NCBI GenBank assembly: GCA_032622095.1 | Contig: CP136064.1 | Span: 248,465,827 to 248,529,826, forward strand | Length of the DNA: 64,000 nt | Source: Siphonodentalium dalli | Taxonomy: Eukaryota; Mollusca; Scaphopoda; Gadilida; Siphonodentaliidae | Direction of reading: 5' to 3' | Part shown: one piece after another, positions 41,451 to 53,430 of the stretch | Position numbering within the stretch: the first letter of the stretch is position 1 | How the letters are laid out: each line of letters starts with the position of its first letter | Made by a program: the position numbers and the translations under genes | The notes under the pieces: generated by a model | The model's database searches: none | Seen by the model: the letters and a program-made list of their open reading frames with translations, nothing else | Told to the model about the DNA's origin: nothing

Positions 41451-44400
41451 GTTTGAGCTATTGCCATGGTTTGGCGTCCGTCGTCCGTGTGTCCGTGTGT
41501 GCGTGTGTTCGTGTGTCCGTGTGTCCGTCAACAATTTCCTTTGGCGCGGGCTACAGGTTGTACCTTTGGTCTGATCTTCATGAAATTTGTCATGAATGTT
41601 GACATTGACATGTAGATGGGGACGAGTCATTTTTGGGTCATTCGGCCAAAAAACATGGCCGCTGGCAGCCATCTTGGATTTCAAGATTCAATCCATTGGC
41701 GCGGCCTACAGGTCGTACTGTTCATCTGATCATCATGAAATTTGTCATTGATGTTAATAATGACATGTAGATGGGAACGAGTGATTTTGGGGTCGTTCGG
41801 CCAAAAAACATGGCTGCCAGCAGCCATCTTGGATTTTACTCTTTGCATGACTAAATCCTTTGGCGCGGGCTACAGGTCGTTGTTTTGGTCGGAAGTTTAT
41901 GAAATTTGTCATGGATGTTAACACTGTCATGTAGATGGGAACGAGTGATTTTGGAGTTGTTCGGCCAAAAAACATGGCCACCAGCAGCCATCTTGGATTT
42001 TACTCTTTGCATGACTAAATCCTTTGGCGTGGGCTACAGGTTGTACCTTTGGTCTAATCTTTATGAAATTTGTCATGAATGTTGACATTGACATGTAGAT
42101 GGGAACGAATCAATGTGGGGTCATTCGGCCAAAAAACATGGCCGCTGGTGGCCATCTTAGATTTCAAAATTCAATCCATTGGCGCGGGCTACAGGTCGTA
42201 CTGTTCGTCTGATCATCATGAAATTTGTCATGGATGTTAATATTGACATGTAGATGGGAACGAGTCATTTTGGGGTTGTTCGGCCAATAAACATGGCCAC
42301 CAGCAGCCATCTTGGATTTTACTCTTTGCATGACTAAATCCTTTGGCGCGGGCTACAGGTCGTAGCTTCGATCGGAACATCATGAAAATTGGTCATGGAT
42401 GTTAACAATGACATGTAGATGGGAACGAGTGATTTTGGGGTCGTTCGGCCGAAAAACATGGCCGCCAGCAGCCATCTTGGATTTTACTCTTTGCATGACT
42501 AAATCCTTTGGCCCGGGCTACAGGTCGTACCTTTGGTCTGATCTTTATGAAATTTGTCATGAATGTTGACATTGACATGTAGATGGGAACGAGTCATTTT
42601 GGGGTCATTCTGCCAAAAAACATGGCCGCTGGCAGCCATCTTGGATTTCAAGATTCAATCCATTGGCGCGGGCTACAGATCGTACTGTTCGCCTGATCAT
42701 CATGAAATTTGTCATTGATGTTAATAATGACATGTAGATGGCAACAAGTGATTTTGGTGTCGTTCGGCCAAAAAACATGGCCGCCAGCAGCCATCTTGGA
42801 TTTTACTCTTTGCATGACTAAATCCTTTGGCGCGGGCTACAGGTTGTACCTTTGGTCTAATCTTTATGAAATTTGTCATGAATGTTGACATTGACATGTA
42901 GATGGGAACGAATCATTGTGGGGTCATTCGGCCAAAAAACATGGCCGCTGGCGGCCATCTTAGATTTCAAAATTCAATCCATTGGCGCGGGCTACAGGTC
43001 GTACTGTTCGTCTGATCATCATGAAATTTGTCATGGATGTTAATATTGACATGTAGATGGGAACGAGTCATTTTGGGGTCGTTCGGCCAATAAACATGGC
43101 CGCCAGCAGCCATCTTGGATTTTACTCTTTGCATGACTAAATCCTTTGGCGCGGGCTACAGGTCGTAGCTTTGATCGGAACATCATGAAATTTGTCATGG
43201 ATGTTAACAATGACATGTAGATGGGAACGAGTTATTTTGGAGTTGTTCGGCCGAAAAACATGGCTGCCAGCAGCCATCTTGGATTTTACTATTTGCATGA
43301 CTAAATCCTTTGGCCCGGGCTACAGGTCGTACCTTTGGTCTGATCTTTATGAAATTTGTCATGAATGTTGACATTGACATGTAGATGGGAACGAGTCATT
43401 TTGGGGTCATTCGGCCTAAAAACATGGCCGCTGGCAGCCATCTTGGATTTCAAGATTCAATCCATTGGCGCGGGCTACAGATCGTACTGTTCGCCTGATC
43501 ATCATGAAATTTGTCATTGATGTTAATAATGACATGTAGATGGCAACAAGTGATTTTGGTGTCGTTCGGCCAAAAAACATGGCCGCCAGCAGCCATCTTG
43601 GATTTTACTCTTTGCATGACTAAATCCTTTGGCGCGGGCTACAGGTTGTACCTTTGGTCTAATCTTTATGAAATTTGTCATGAATGTTGACATTGACATG
43701 TAGATGGGAACGAATCATTGTGGGGTCATTCGGCCAAAAAACATGGCCGCTGGCGGCCATCTTAGATTTCAAAATTCAATCCATTGGCGCGGGCTACAGG
43801 TCGTACTGTTCGTCTGATCATCATGAAATTTGTCATGGATGTTAATATTGACATGTAGATGGGAACGAGTCATTTTGGGGTCGTTCGGCCAATAAACATG
43901 GCCGCCAGCAGCCATCTTGGATTTTACTCTTTGCATGACTAAATCCTTTGGCGCGGGCTACAGGTCGTAGCTTTGATCGGAACATCATGAAATTTGTCAT
44001 GGATGTTAACAATGACATGTAGATGGGAACGAGTGATTTTGGAGTTGTTCGGCCGAAAAACATGGCTGCCAGCAGCCATCTTGGATTTTACTCTTTGCAT
44101 GACTAAATCCTTTAGCCCGGGCTACAGGTCGTACCTTTGGTCTGATCTTTATGAAATTTGTCATGAATGTTGACATTGACATGTAGATGGGAACGAGTCA
44201 TTTTGGGGTCATTCGGCCTAAAAACATGGCCGCTGGCAGCCATCTTGGATTTCAAGATTCAATCCATTGGCGCGGGCTACAGATCGTACTGTTCGCCTGA
44301 TCATCATGAAATTTGTCATTGATGTTTATAATGACATGTAGATGGGAACGAGTGATTTTGGTGTCGTTCGGCCAAAAAACATGGCCGCCAGCAGCCATCT

Positions 44401-45747
44401 TGTATTTTACTCTTTGCATGACTAAATCCTTTGGCGCGGGCTACAGGTCGTAGCTTTGGTCTGATCTTTATGAAATTTGTCATGAATGTTGACATTGACA
44501 TGTAGATGGGAACGAGTAATTTTGGGGTCATTCGGCCAAAAACATGGCCGCTGGCAGCCATCTTGGATTTCAAGATTCAATCCATTGGCGCGGGCTACAG
44601 GTCGTACTGTTCGTCTGATCATCATGAAATTTGTCATTGATGTTAATAATGACATGTAGATGGGAACGAGTGATTTTGGGGTCGTTCGGCCAAAAAACAT
44701 GGCTACCAGCAGCCATCTTGGATTTTACTCTTTGCATGACTAAATCCTTTGGCGCGGGCTACAGGTCGTTGTGTTGGTCGGAAGTTTATGAAATTTGTCA
44801 TGGATGTTAACACTGACATGTAGATGGGAACGAGTGATTTTGGAGTCGTTCGGCCAAAAAACATGGCCGCCAGCAGCCATCTTGGATTTTACTCTTTGCA
44901 TGACTAAATCCTTTGGCGCGGGCTATAGGTTGCCTTTGGTCTAATCTTTATAAAATTTGTCATGAACGTTGACATTGACATGTAAATGGGAACGAATCAT
45001 TGTCGGGTCATTCGGCCAAAAAACATGGCTGCTGGCGGCCATCTTGGATTTCAAAATTCAATCCATTGGCGCGGGCTACAGGTCGTACTGTTCGTCTGAT
45101 CATCATGAAATTTGTCATGAATGATAACAATGACATGTAGATGGGATCGAGTCGTTTTGGGGTCATTTGGTAAAAAAACATGGCCGCCAGCAGCCATCTT
45201 GGATTTTACTCTTTGCATGACTAAATCCTTTGGTGCGGGCTACAGGTCGTAGCTTTGGTCAAATGGTCATGAAATTTGTCATTAATTATAACAATGACAT
45301 GTAGATGGGAACGAGTCGTTTTGGGGTCATTCGGTCAAAAAACATTGCCACCAGCATTTTACTTTTTGCATGACTAAATCCTTTGGCGTGGGCTACAGGT
45401 CATACCTTTGGTCTGATATTTATTAAATTTGTCATGAATGTTGACATTGACATGTAGATGGGAACGAATCATTGTGGGGTCATTCGGCCAAAAAACATGG
45501 CTGCCAGCGGCCATCTTGGATTTCAAAATTCAATCCATTGGCGCGGTCTACAGGTCGTACTGTTCGTCTGATCATCATGAAATTTGTATGTCGTAGCTTT
45601 GGTCAGATCTTCATAAAATTTGTCATGGATGTTAACAATTATACGTAGATGGGAACGAGTTCTTTTGGGGTCAATTGGCCAAAAAAAATGGCCACCAGCA
45701 GCCATCTTGTATTTTACTCTTTGCATCACTAAATCCTTTGGCGCATG
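41451..45747. repeat. About 160-bp tandem array with 802-bp higher-order period
   Basis: The same monomers as at 32.7-33.9 kb, here about 27 units. A variant start gcccgggct (instead of gcgcgggct) appears at 42511, 43313 and 44115, spaced exactly 802 and 802 bp, with five monomers between. Monomer classes are recognisable by 'acctttggtct', 'ctgttcgtctgatcatc', 'ctgttcgcctgatcatc' and 'gctttgatcggaac'. Minus-strand frames (PKSLVPIYM..., GCWRPC) are repeats of the unit, not genes. Confidence 0.92.
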
Positions 45748-45853
45748 TTAGACATTTCAATTAGCACCTTTCCTATTCCTCCATTTACTGTCAACCATTA
45801 AATTATTCCCCTACCTAAGTTGAGCTACAGTGTCATTGACACTTTCATTTATT
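45748..45853. repeat. Right flank of long repeat R3, copy 2
   Basis: Same sequence as 33913-34016, ending tttattttaa, where the next TTAA-bordered element begins. Confidence 0.8.
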
Positions 45854-46338
45854 TTAAAGGCACGAGCGGTGTTCGTTGCAGAAATATTCATTAGATACCT
45901 TTCGCAAAACTCACGTTTACGATTACGGATACGGTACTACGTCACCAACATTTGTGTACTTTCTAATCGTTGTTGTATTTTACTATCCGTAATAACGGTT
46001 ACGATTTCATGGTTTCTAATAAACTCAAATAGCTACGACCTCGGTGTGCTGTTAAGATTGGCAATCACTCTACTCGTCGTCGTGAATCTCGAGCTTCCCG
46101 CGAAATAAGATAGCTATGCACAACGGATAGTCATCGCTGGCTGCCACACAAAACTTTGCAGTAATAGAAGTGCACTGTGAAACCAGTCGCCAAAAAATAC
46201 CCGGCTGACATGGATATGGTGTTACTAAAAGAATATTTCGCACACCCACCGACATCACCAGAGCTCAGCAGTCTCTGTCAGGATTGTTCTTTGCTATTAT
46301 TTTAAATTTAAAAAACACAACTCGCACAAATGCGGCAT

Positions 46339-46557
46339 TTAAAGGTACTCAATCCGATTAGATGTCCCCATATCATCAGATTCCAACAATTTTTTTTTTA
46401 AATGCCGCTTCTGTTATCAGAATCGAGTAATTGCCCAAAATTAATGCTAATCACAGTCAACTATAGTATAAAATTGCCCAAAACCTGTTATTTATCAACA
46501 TTTTGTTCAACGAAATTTTGCCGGTGTGTCAAATATCTGACACACAAAAAAAGCCAC
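46339..46557 (+). mobile_element. TTAA MITE family P1, copy C, truncated
   Basis: ttaaaggtactcaatccgat ... gattccaacaa ... ttgcccaaaa ... aaaaagccact. The left half is present. The right half is replaced at about 46557 by the transposase-like frame. Confidence 0.8.
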
Positions 46558-46800
46558 TAAACCTTCTACTTTGTTTCGATTTGGTAGTACCAAATCAGAA
46601 GTGATGCACATCGGCGAGCACATCAACCTTATGTCCGATTTCCTAAACCCAAAGAGGTGATAGGCCTGTGAAGCCGAAATCGCATTGAAATCAAATTGCG
46701 GACTGGAAGGGTTTTGAAGTGGAGGCGTCGTGGTTGATGTGAGGTCCAAATTCAGGAACCCATCTTCACCCATCAGCATACCGTCTATACGGTCATCCAT
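46558..46800 (-). pseudogene. N-terminal fragment of a PIF/Harbinger-like transposase
   Basis: From ATG 46800 the minus strand reads MDDRIDGMLMGEDGFLNLDL, then an AYHLFGFRKSDIRLM segment, and NKVEGLVAFF. The order 'FRKSDI..L...L........K VEGL' resembles the region ahead of the catalytic domain in DDE_Tnp_4/Harbinger-type transposases, where a helical 'F.F.K.DI..L' block precedes '...GLC.LL.RLAYP'. The frame is cut by the P1 MITE, and no catalytic DDE part remains, so it is dead. The longer open frame to 46989 adds about 60 residues upstream with no family resemblance. The family call is by recollection of the pattern only. Confidence 0.5.
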
Positions 46801-47257
46801 GATAACAACGAACTGAATTTCCACCACATATGACCTGGCATTTATACCTGTATTGCCACAATATATCACGAGAATCCCGGGTAGTAGGTTAATTGTGACT
46901 GGTCGAACTGTTGACAATAAACAGATAATGATTATCGCATTGTTGAAAATGAGACGATAAGTGTGGACTGTATAGTATACCAAACACACGCTTTGAGTTG
47001 TAAACGTGGTACGAAATAATGATGGTACGTGTTCGTCAAAACTCTTATGCGTAGTCGTTTTTCAAAGGACTTTTTGGCCATACGGATAGACTTACGACTA
47101 CGAATAGCTATTCGTAATCGTAAACGTGAGGATGCGAAAGGTCTCTATATTTGTTCAAACATAATCAGCGCGTAATTAGTATCTTGTCGTCAAGACGTAC
47201 GATGGTGTACGTAAACAAGAGCCTGCTCGTGTTACAGAAATTGTGCTTCTGTTTACA

Positions 47258-47320
47258 TTGACGCCACATCCGTCCAATCTCGCTACTGAGAGTAGCGAGA
47301 TTGGACGGATGTGGCGTCAA
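47258..47320. mobile_element. 63-bp perfect palindrome with 9-bp TSD
   Basis: 30-bp arms (ttgacgccacatccgtccaa tctcgctact and complement) pair perfectly around GAG. The nonamer CTGTTTACA stands immediately on both sides (47249-47257 and 47321-47329). This looks like a minimal foldback transposon, with the 9-bp duplication of Mutator-type elements, inserted in the P7 repeat. Confidence 0.85.
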
Positions 47321-47525
47321 CTGTTTACATAACACAGCGCAATTCTATTGGTTAATCACACACACATTATATAAACACTCTTTATTATTTCCATATCAGG
47401 AAAACAGTAACAAATAACGCTCTTTATGTTTACCATATCCGGATCTAAACAAAAGCCAGGTTCTGTAACGTTTTTTGCTTTTGTTTACACAACAAAGGAA
47501 AAACATTTGACAATGACATACTGTT

Positions 47526-47995
47526 TATGTCATATTTCTGATTGGTATAAGAACAGCATACCCACCGCCAACGCCGCCCGTATCTCTAATAGCAACAACC
47601 AGGGGTGCCAAACTCCATGCAGCGCCCTCTACGTTATCACTGCGAAAAAGCACTGCCACAAGGATGGTACTTTGCGGACCGATACATCTATTTTTACATA
47701 TCGTCAGAAATATATTAAGTCACCAATTATCTTATTTTGACCACCAAAAGCTTCGGTATTGATAAGAACAATATAGACTGAGCCAGATATAGGCAATTTT
47801 AATCCTAAAACATAAGAACTAAGAACACGTAAGAAATCCTTACCCAATGTCCTTATGGCAGTGATATCTCAGCGGAGCGATGGGAGATAACTCTGCCTGG
47901 AGTTTGTAAGGGTGCTTATACCTTAGTCAAGTGAATGACGTCATAGCAACTACCAAGGGTGCTTATACCTAAGGCAGGTGAATACTTCATATAAT
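47526..47995. other. Gene-free stretch
   Basis: Mostly single-copy-looking. A short direct repeat 'agggtgcttatacct' occurs at about 47908 and 47959. The frame 47426-47740 overlaps P7 and is not called. Confidence 0.4.
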
Positions 47996-48560
47996 TTTTT
48001 CTATATCCATCAGTGATTTTTCAAGATCGCGGGTATATATTTTGGAGAAATTATCACGTGACTTCCGGTTAACAACCGTGTGGAAATTGGAATTGGAAAT
48101 GAAGCATCGCGATAAAAATGAAAGTAATTACTTCACAACTTACGAAGAACTCACATGTGATTTAAGTCTATTAATTTCATTTAAAGTCATAACGATAATC
48201 CAGACAAGATTTTACAATCCACGACACGTCTTGTCAATTTGGCATGTCGTCTCCGTCGTGACCACTGCATGATGTTACATAAATTATTCTTAGCGTTATG
48301 GCGCCGAAAAAAGGCAAATTTGAGGCACATCATGTGTGGTTGCTCCACTACGTGTCACGTACGATTCATATATATATTTTTTTCTATATCCATCAGTGAT
48401 CTTTTAGATCGCGGGCATGGATTTTGGAGAAATTATCACGTGACTTCCGGTTAGCAACAGTGTGGAAATTGCAAAAAAACGCGGAATTGGGAATGAAGCA
48501 TCGCGATGAAAATGAAAGTAACTAATTCCGAAGAATTCACATGTGAGTTAGCTAGGCTAT
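47996..48560. repeat. Direct duplication flanking the CR1/L2-type LINE, left side
   Basis: 'ttttttctatatccatcagt ... attatcacgtgacttccggtta' occurs at about 47996 and again at about 48369. The block between (48198-48375: aatccagacaagatt, cacgacacgtcttgtcaa, tgatgttacataaattattc, tacgtgtcacgtacgattca) recurs at 51347-51510, on the far side of the LINE. A host repeat was duplicated around the LINE, or the LINE landed in one unit of a tandem pair. Confidence 0.75.
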
Positions 48561-48672
48561 TAATTCCAATTAGTCCAATTTCTTTGGTTAGCTTAATGAA
48601 AGTAAGGAGAATAATCTCAAAACATCTAACTTTTGCAACCACTTTCCAGAGTTTATCAGTGATTATGTTTGC
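48561..48672. other. Spacer before the LINE
   Basis: Short AT-rich interval between the duplicated repeat and the truncated 5' edge of the LINE. Confidence 0.4.
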
Positions 48673-51283
48673 CGGGGTGGACGGCTTGTTCTATTGGGAG
48701 ATTTTAGCCTTCATTTTGACTCTACTACAAACTCCAATGTCGTATCGGTTAAAACCTGCTTGAATGACTACAACCTCCAGCAAGTCGTTGCGAATGTCAC
48801 AAACGATCACGGCCACGTTATCGACTGGGTAGTTATTCGTGCCGGGGACCCTGAGCTGAGTTTTCTAGACGTCGCTGATATGGACATCGCCGACCATTAT
48901 GCTATCACGTTCGGCCTCGACGTCATAAAACCACCCATAGTAGTTGATCAGATCACCTCTAGGAAACTCAAAGATATCGATCCTGTCTCTTTTCGAGCTG
49001 AAATTTTGAAACGCATCACTTCGGATCTGCTGTCTCAGTGTGATCCAGCAGAAGCTTTCTGTGCCATCCTTCGGAATGTTCTCGATGACTTCGCTCCAAC
49101 TGTTACGAGGGAGATTCATCGTCGCCCGTCAGCACCATGGATGAATGCTGATATACAAGAAGCCAAGCGAACACGACGCCAGCTTGAACGGCAGTGGTGT
49201 AAGAGCGGTCTATATTGCCATAGACTCTTTATTCTCAGCAACATAAGGTCGTCCGCGCAGCCATAACATTAGCCAGGACAGACTATTATAGCGATAAAAT
49301 CATTTCAGCTAGTTCGTCTAGAACTCTATTCAATGTAGACTATAGTGAATGAGTTGTCAGGAAAATCCAACGCTCTCGTGCTGCCAGAAAACGTCCCGAT
49401 TGCGGACTTGCCCAATATATTCAGCACATTTTTCGAAGACAAGATCTCACGAATTCGGGCAAATCTTGACCAACACAATATTCCCACGGAGTTTTCGACC
49501 TTTTCCGGCACAGAATTGATCTCTTTCAAGCCAGTGTCATCGGATTCTGTAAGGAAGACCATATTATCATCGCCGCCTAAATCATGCGCTCTTGATCCGC
49601 TGCCTACTAAACTACTGATTCAATTCTTAGACCTTCTTATCGAACCTATCACTGACATCATGAACTTCTGCCTAAAACATGGAACCGTTCCTGACCGTTT
49701 CAAACAAGCAGTCATCACACCTCTCATCAAAAAGAAAGGACTTAAACGGAATGACTTGAAAAATATCGGCCTGTGTCTGGACTGCCATTCTTGTCTAAGA
49801 TTCTTGAGAAACTCGTTCTCCAGCAACTAAAGGAACATCTGACGACAAATAACCTCATGGAATATTTTCAATCGGCATATCGCCAGTTCCACAGCACAGA
49901 AACCGCATTAGTTAGGATATCATCCGACCTCCTGAACGCTAAAGACAACCGTCTAGTTTCCGTCGTCACGCTGTTGGACCTACCTGCAGCTTTTGATACA
50001 TTAGATCACTCTGTCATGCTTAAGCGCCTGGAAGAGACCTTCGGAATCAGCGCAAAAGCATTGTCCTGGTTCCAGTCTTACCTTACTTGACGTACTGGAC
50101 GTGTTCAGTTGGTACGAATCAAAGATTTATTTTCTGACAGAAAGTCTCTTACGTTTGGAGTTCCTCAAGGCTCCATATTAGGACCGGTTCTCTACACATT
50201 GTACACTCTACCTCTGGGAAACTTGATTCGGAAACATGGACTCAACGTACATATGTACGCGGACGACACGCAAATTTACGGTTCTGTCCCTCCATATGGC
50301 CTGTCGTCTTTAATAAGAAAAGTGGAATTGTGTGTCTCTGACGTCAAGAGGTGGATGTTGTCTAATAAGCTTAAATTAAATGATGACAAAACTGAAGTAA
50401 TTGTGTGTCCCCCAGCCGGTAAGCACGAACCATTCACAATCAGAAGTTTGAACATCGGTGGATGTGAAATTGAGCCTACAACGTGTGCGAAAAATCTCGG
50501 TGTCAACATTTCTAATTCGTTATCCATGGACGCTCAAGTACAACACATTTCCCGTACAATACTAATTGAACTTATGCGCCTTAGTCGTCTTCGTCCATAC
50601 TTAACAATGCCTGCGGCGAAAAAGGTTGCTTCTTGTAATATTATGTCAAGATTGGACTATTGCAATGCGCTTTTCGTGGGAAGTTCACAAGAACAATTAA
50701 GTCGTCTGCAACGTCTATGCCGTACAGAACTCAACCGCGAGGATTGTAGTGCGTGTTCCGAAATCGACACATGTCTCTCCAATTTTGAAAAACCTACATT
50801 GGCTCCCAGTGCGCGCGCGAATTGATTTCAAGTTAGCAACATTCTGCTATCGTCACTTTAATTCATCTGCACCAGCATATATCTCGGACATTCTTACGTT
50901 GTATGTGATAACCTCCGTTCAAAGGAAAAACAGCTTCTGGCTGTTCACATGGGTAAATATAAGAAAATTGAACGTCGTCTGTTTGCGCACGCCGCACCAA
51001 GTGTCTGGAACTCCATCCCTCTCGACATTCGTCGTTTGCACGCTATCGACATCTTCAAGCAACGACCTAAGACGCACCTGTTCAATATTTACCCGCACAC
51101 AACTATAGCCGTATAGATAGCAACATTGCATCATTCTCCGTATCCATTGATAGTAAATATTCTAATGACTGTACATGTATATAACCTGCATATAGAGACC
51201 CAAGCGCTTCGAGCTACACCAGGGATGAAGCGCTATACAAACGCTATATATTATTATTATTATTATTATTATTATTAAAACGA
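48673..51283 (+). pseudogene. 5'-truncated CR1/L2-type LINE, frameshifted
   Basis: Starts in the endonuclease with RGGRLVLLGDFS (48673), where Ser replaces the usual Asn, and continues HVIDWVVIR and ADHYAITF. Reverse transcriptase blocks follow: LDPLPTKLL and ITPLIKKKGL (to 49780); after a frameshift, GLPFLSKILEKLVLQQL and VTLLDLPAAFDTLDHSV; an in-frame TGA (50088-50090); GVPQGSILGPVLY and VHMYADDTQIYG, with the catalytic Asp pair intact. After a second shift: VSPILKNLHWLPVRARIDFK. A third gives LFAHAAPSVWNSIPLDIRRL, ending with TAG near 51116. The 3' tail reads gcgctatacaaacgctatat and then (tta)n at 51250-51277, as in CR1/L2 elements. There are at least three frameshifts and one stop. It cannot move by itself. 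Confidence 0.92.
51250..51277. repeat. (TTA)n tail of the LINE
   Basis: About nine perfect TTA units directly after the conserved 3' end of the LINE. This is the tail the reverse transcriptase recognises in related elements. Confidence 0.9.
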
Positions 51284-51346
51284 AAAATGAAGACGTCATA
51301 ACACGGTTTCTGACGTCATTTTTGATTTGTGGGCCAGAATCCAGAC

Positions 51347-51511
51347 AAGATTGCACAATCCACGACACGTCTTGTCAAGTTGGCATGTCTTCTCCGTCGT
51401 GAGCACTGCGTGATGTTACATAAATTATTCTTAGCGCTATGTCGCCGATAAAAGGCAAATTTGAGACACATCAAATGTGGTTGCTCAACTACGTGTCACG
51501 TACGATTCATA
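51347..51511. repeat. Direct duplication flanking the LINE, right side
   Basis: Matches 48198-48375 with few differences. It ends tacgtgtcacgtacgattca tatt and runs directly into repeat R2. Confidence 0.8.
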
Positions 51512-52815
51512 TTAGTGTTCAGCTACATGAGCAATACAATCTTTCAGAAATGCAATTTAAACCAACAAGCCAACGTGCCTATATTATGCACCCTGTCGGC
51601 TGTCTTGTTGAGTTCAGTTTTCGATAACAAAACTTTAATTGGATGTTATAACGGCCGTCTGGAATCCTGAATAGAACTTTAAATTTCTTCAGATATTTAA
51701 CTCAAGACGACTGAACTTCTCTGGAGATATTGTGGCATAGGGTTAAAGTTCGATGATGGTTCTGTATACTTAGTGTGCAATTCACACATTTGAATCAGAA
51801 CTTAGTCTTAATCATTTCAATCTGTAAATTGAGATTAATTATCATATAGAGTATAGGGACGAGAGAGTTTCAATCCAGGTAGATGTGTGTCCTTCAGAAT
51901 AGAGTTATCGCCCGTCCTCTATATACTTGCATACATCAACAATTTATGTGCAATTAAAAAGCCGTGTGTCCATGTAGTATCAGACATGAGTTGTTCGCCC
52001 ATAAACCGATGTTTCATCGTGTTCGACGTGTTTGTGTTGCATGCCGCATCTATTAACTATCCTGGGACGAATATTGTTCTCATTAGTGAGTAATAGTGAC
52101 ATAGTTTGCGATACGCGTCCGATGGGAACGAGTATACGGATATAAGGGTCAATCCACACCGGGTGCGAGCGCGCGATTTTTACGGCCATTTTCTGTCGTC
52201 CGTAGCGGTTCTAAGCGCGCGATTCTTATATTCACACCGAAAGCGACTGGATCGCATCGTCGCGCGCGATGGGTTTGGTAGATAATCGTTTGCCTGCATC
52301 ATTTACAGGCAGGTCACAAATACAATGTATATGGACATTTTATTATGATTTTAACCAGAATTTGCTAAATATATACATGTAAGAGTTTTTCAAACTCAAT
52401 TAATTGTCAAATATAGTATGTCAAGTGGAATGGTGCACGTGCTTCCTAAATTCTCATAGCAATTGCGTCTAATTGACTTTCATTCTATAATTCCAGTTTG
52501 TGAGGTTTTTTTTATCGGAGGGGGTACACATTGTGGGCAAAGTGACTTCACAAGCTTGGAATGGATTGGGACCAAAAATTAACCAGACGATCCTGTTATT
52601 ACTCATTTATCCTCAGTTACTATTCTAATTTATCCTTGCACTTCAGTTATCAGCATGTCGCTGAATTCCTCCGCCACATTTGTTATCACGACGACTAATG
52701 AATGTGTCGTTTTCAAATAGGAGGAATACGACCGTATAAATATCCTATTTGACAGCGACCCAATTATCCTGCTGGTTTACCACAAAGCGAGAAATCGACG
52801 AAGCATAAAATCACT
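51512..52815. repeat. Dispersed repeat R2, uninterrupted copy 2
   Basis: Colinear with 34464-35620 plus 39771-39937, and so supplies the empty site for the 4.15-kb insertion. Its interior from 52149 is also a long inverted-repeat element. Open frames (for example 51439-51627 and 51887-52093) are not preserved in the other copy. Confidence 0.8.
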
Positions 52816-52946
52816 GCTGTGATCGCCTCGTGGTCAGCGATTCAGTGGCTTGTGGTGTGAATATAAAAATCGCGCTTTGAACTGCTATATACGGACGACA
52901 GAAAACGGCCGTTGTAATCGCGCCCTCGCGTCCGGTGTGGATTGAC
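52148..52946. mobile_element. 800-bp element with about 105-bp terminal inverted repeats
   Basis: GTCAATCCACACCGG ... gattt.tacggccattttctg, tcgtccgta ... attcttatattcacacc ... ctggatcgc is mirrored on the right through gcgattcagtggcttgtggt, gtgaatataaaaatcgcgct, and cggccgttgt...ccggtgtggattgac. No transposase and no clear target duplication. A truncated left end is visible at 35121. Confidence 0.75.
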
Positions 52947-53430
52947 ATTAAGTCACCGACACCGAGTACTTTCAATGCGGAACATGACGCGACAGCGAAT
53001 GTGGGGTGGGTGTGTTCAGTTAACCCTTTATATATTCAATGGATTTTCCCAGTCAGTTAAAAAGTGTATATCAGAATGGTCCATTATTGATTTGCAGGGA
53101 TGTACGTATGTAATATAAGCAGACGGCAGATACATAAAAGTGCAGAAGGAGACCTGTATATCTATTGAGGGAAATGTTCAGATAATAGGTTAAACATATA
53201 TGGTCGTTTGTTTAACTTATCATCTGAACATTTCCTATGGGATAACTACTCACCAATAATGCTTTAGTGTAGACGGGTTAACTCGTAATCTATCACTAAG
53301 GTTTTCCCCAATAAAGAGTACACAAATTCTATGAAATAACAGCCAGGTTGCAGTGTATGTACTAATATACTTCTTGCGATCTTTCATCGGTAGATCTTAT
53401 TGATTAATGTGCCATTTATAAACCATGTTT
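52947..53430. other. Gene-free stretch with a small palindrome
   Basis: ggaaatgttcagataatagg / ttaaac at 53170 mirrors gtttaacttatcatctgaac, atttcc ending about 53235. It is a 65-bp hairpin. The remainder is AT-rich and unassigned. Confidence 0.5.

Larger units (their letters stand above)
45892..47140 (-). mobile_element. TA-flanked DNA transposon with Harbinger-like remnant
   Basis: The inverted ends GATACCTTTCGCAAAACTCA, cgtttacgattacgg and their complement (cgtaatcgtaaacgtgagga, tgcgaaaggtctc, about 47107-47140) bracket about 1.25 kb. The second P7 copy at 54.48 kb reads 'aaatatttatatttg' across this point, an approximate empty site that indicates a TA (or 3-bp) target. A P1 MITE (46339) and a transposase-like fragment lie inside. 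Confidence 0.75.
45854..47525 (+). mobile_element. TTAA-bordered repeat P7 ('AGGCACGAGCGG'), copy 1, with nested insertions
   Basis: TTAA then AGGCACGAGCGGTGTTCGTT plus gcagaaatatt starts here and at 54463. After nested elements, 47146-47525 (atatttgttcaaacataatc, cgtcaagacg.acgatgg, aaacagtaacaaata, ccatatccggatctaaacaa) matches 54508-54815. The right terminus is not clear. Nested inside are a TA-flanked Harbinger-like element and a 63-bp palindrome with its own target duplication. Confidence 0.7.

Noticed and set aside
41436-44700. Series of minus-strand frames with PKSLVPIYM and GCWRPC
   Set aside because: They repeat with the 160-bp unit, break at random points and have no conserved start.
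46801-46989. Upstream extension of the Harbinger-like frame
   Set aside because: The residues before MDDRIDG do not resemble any transposase and probably represent untranslated sequence.
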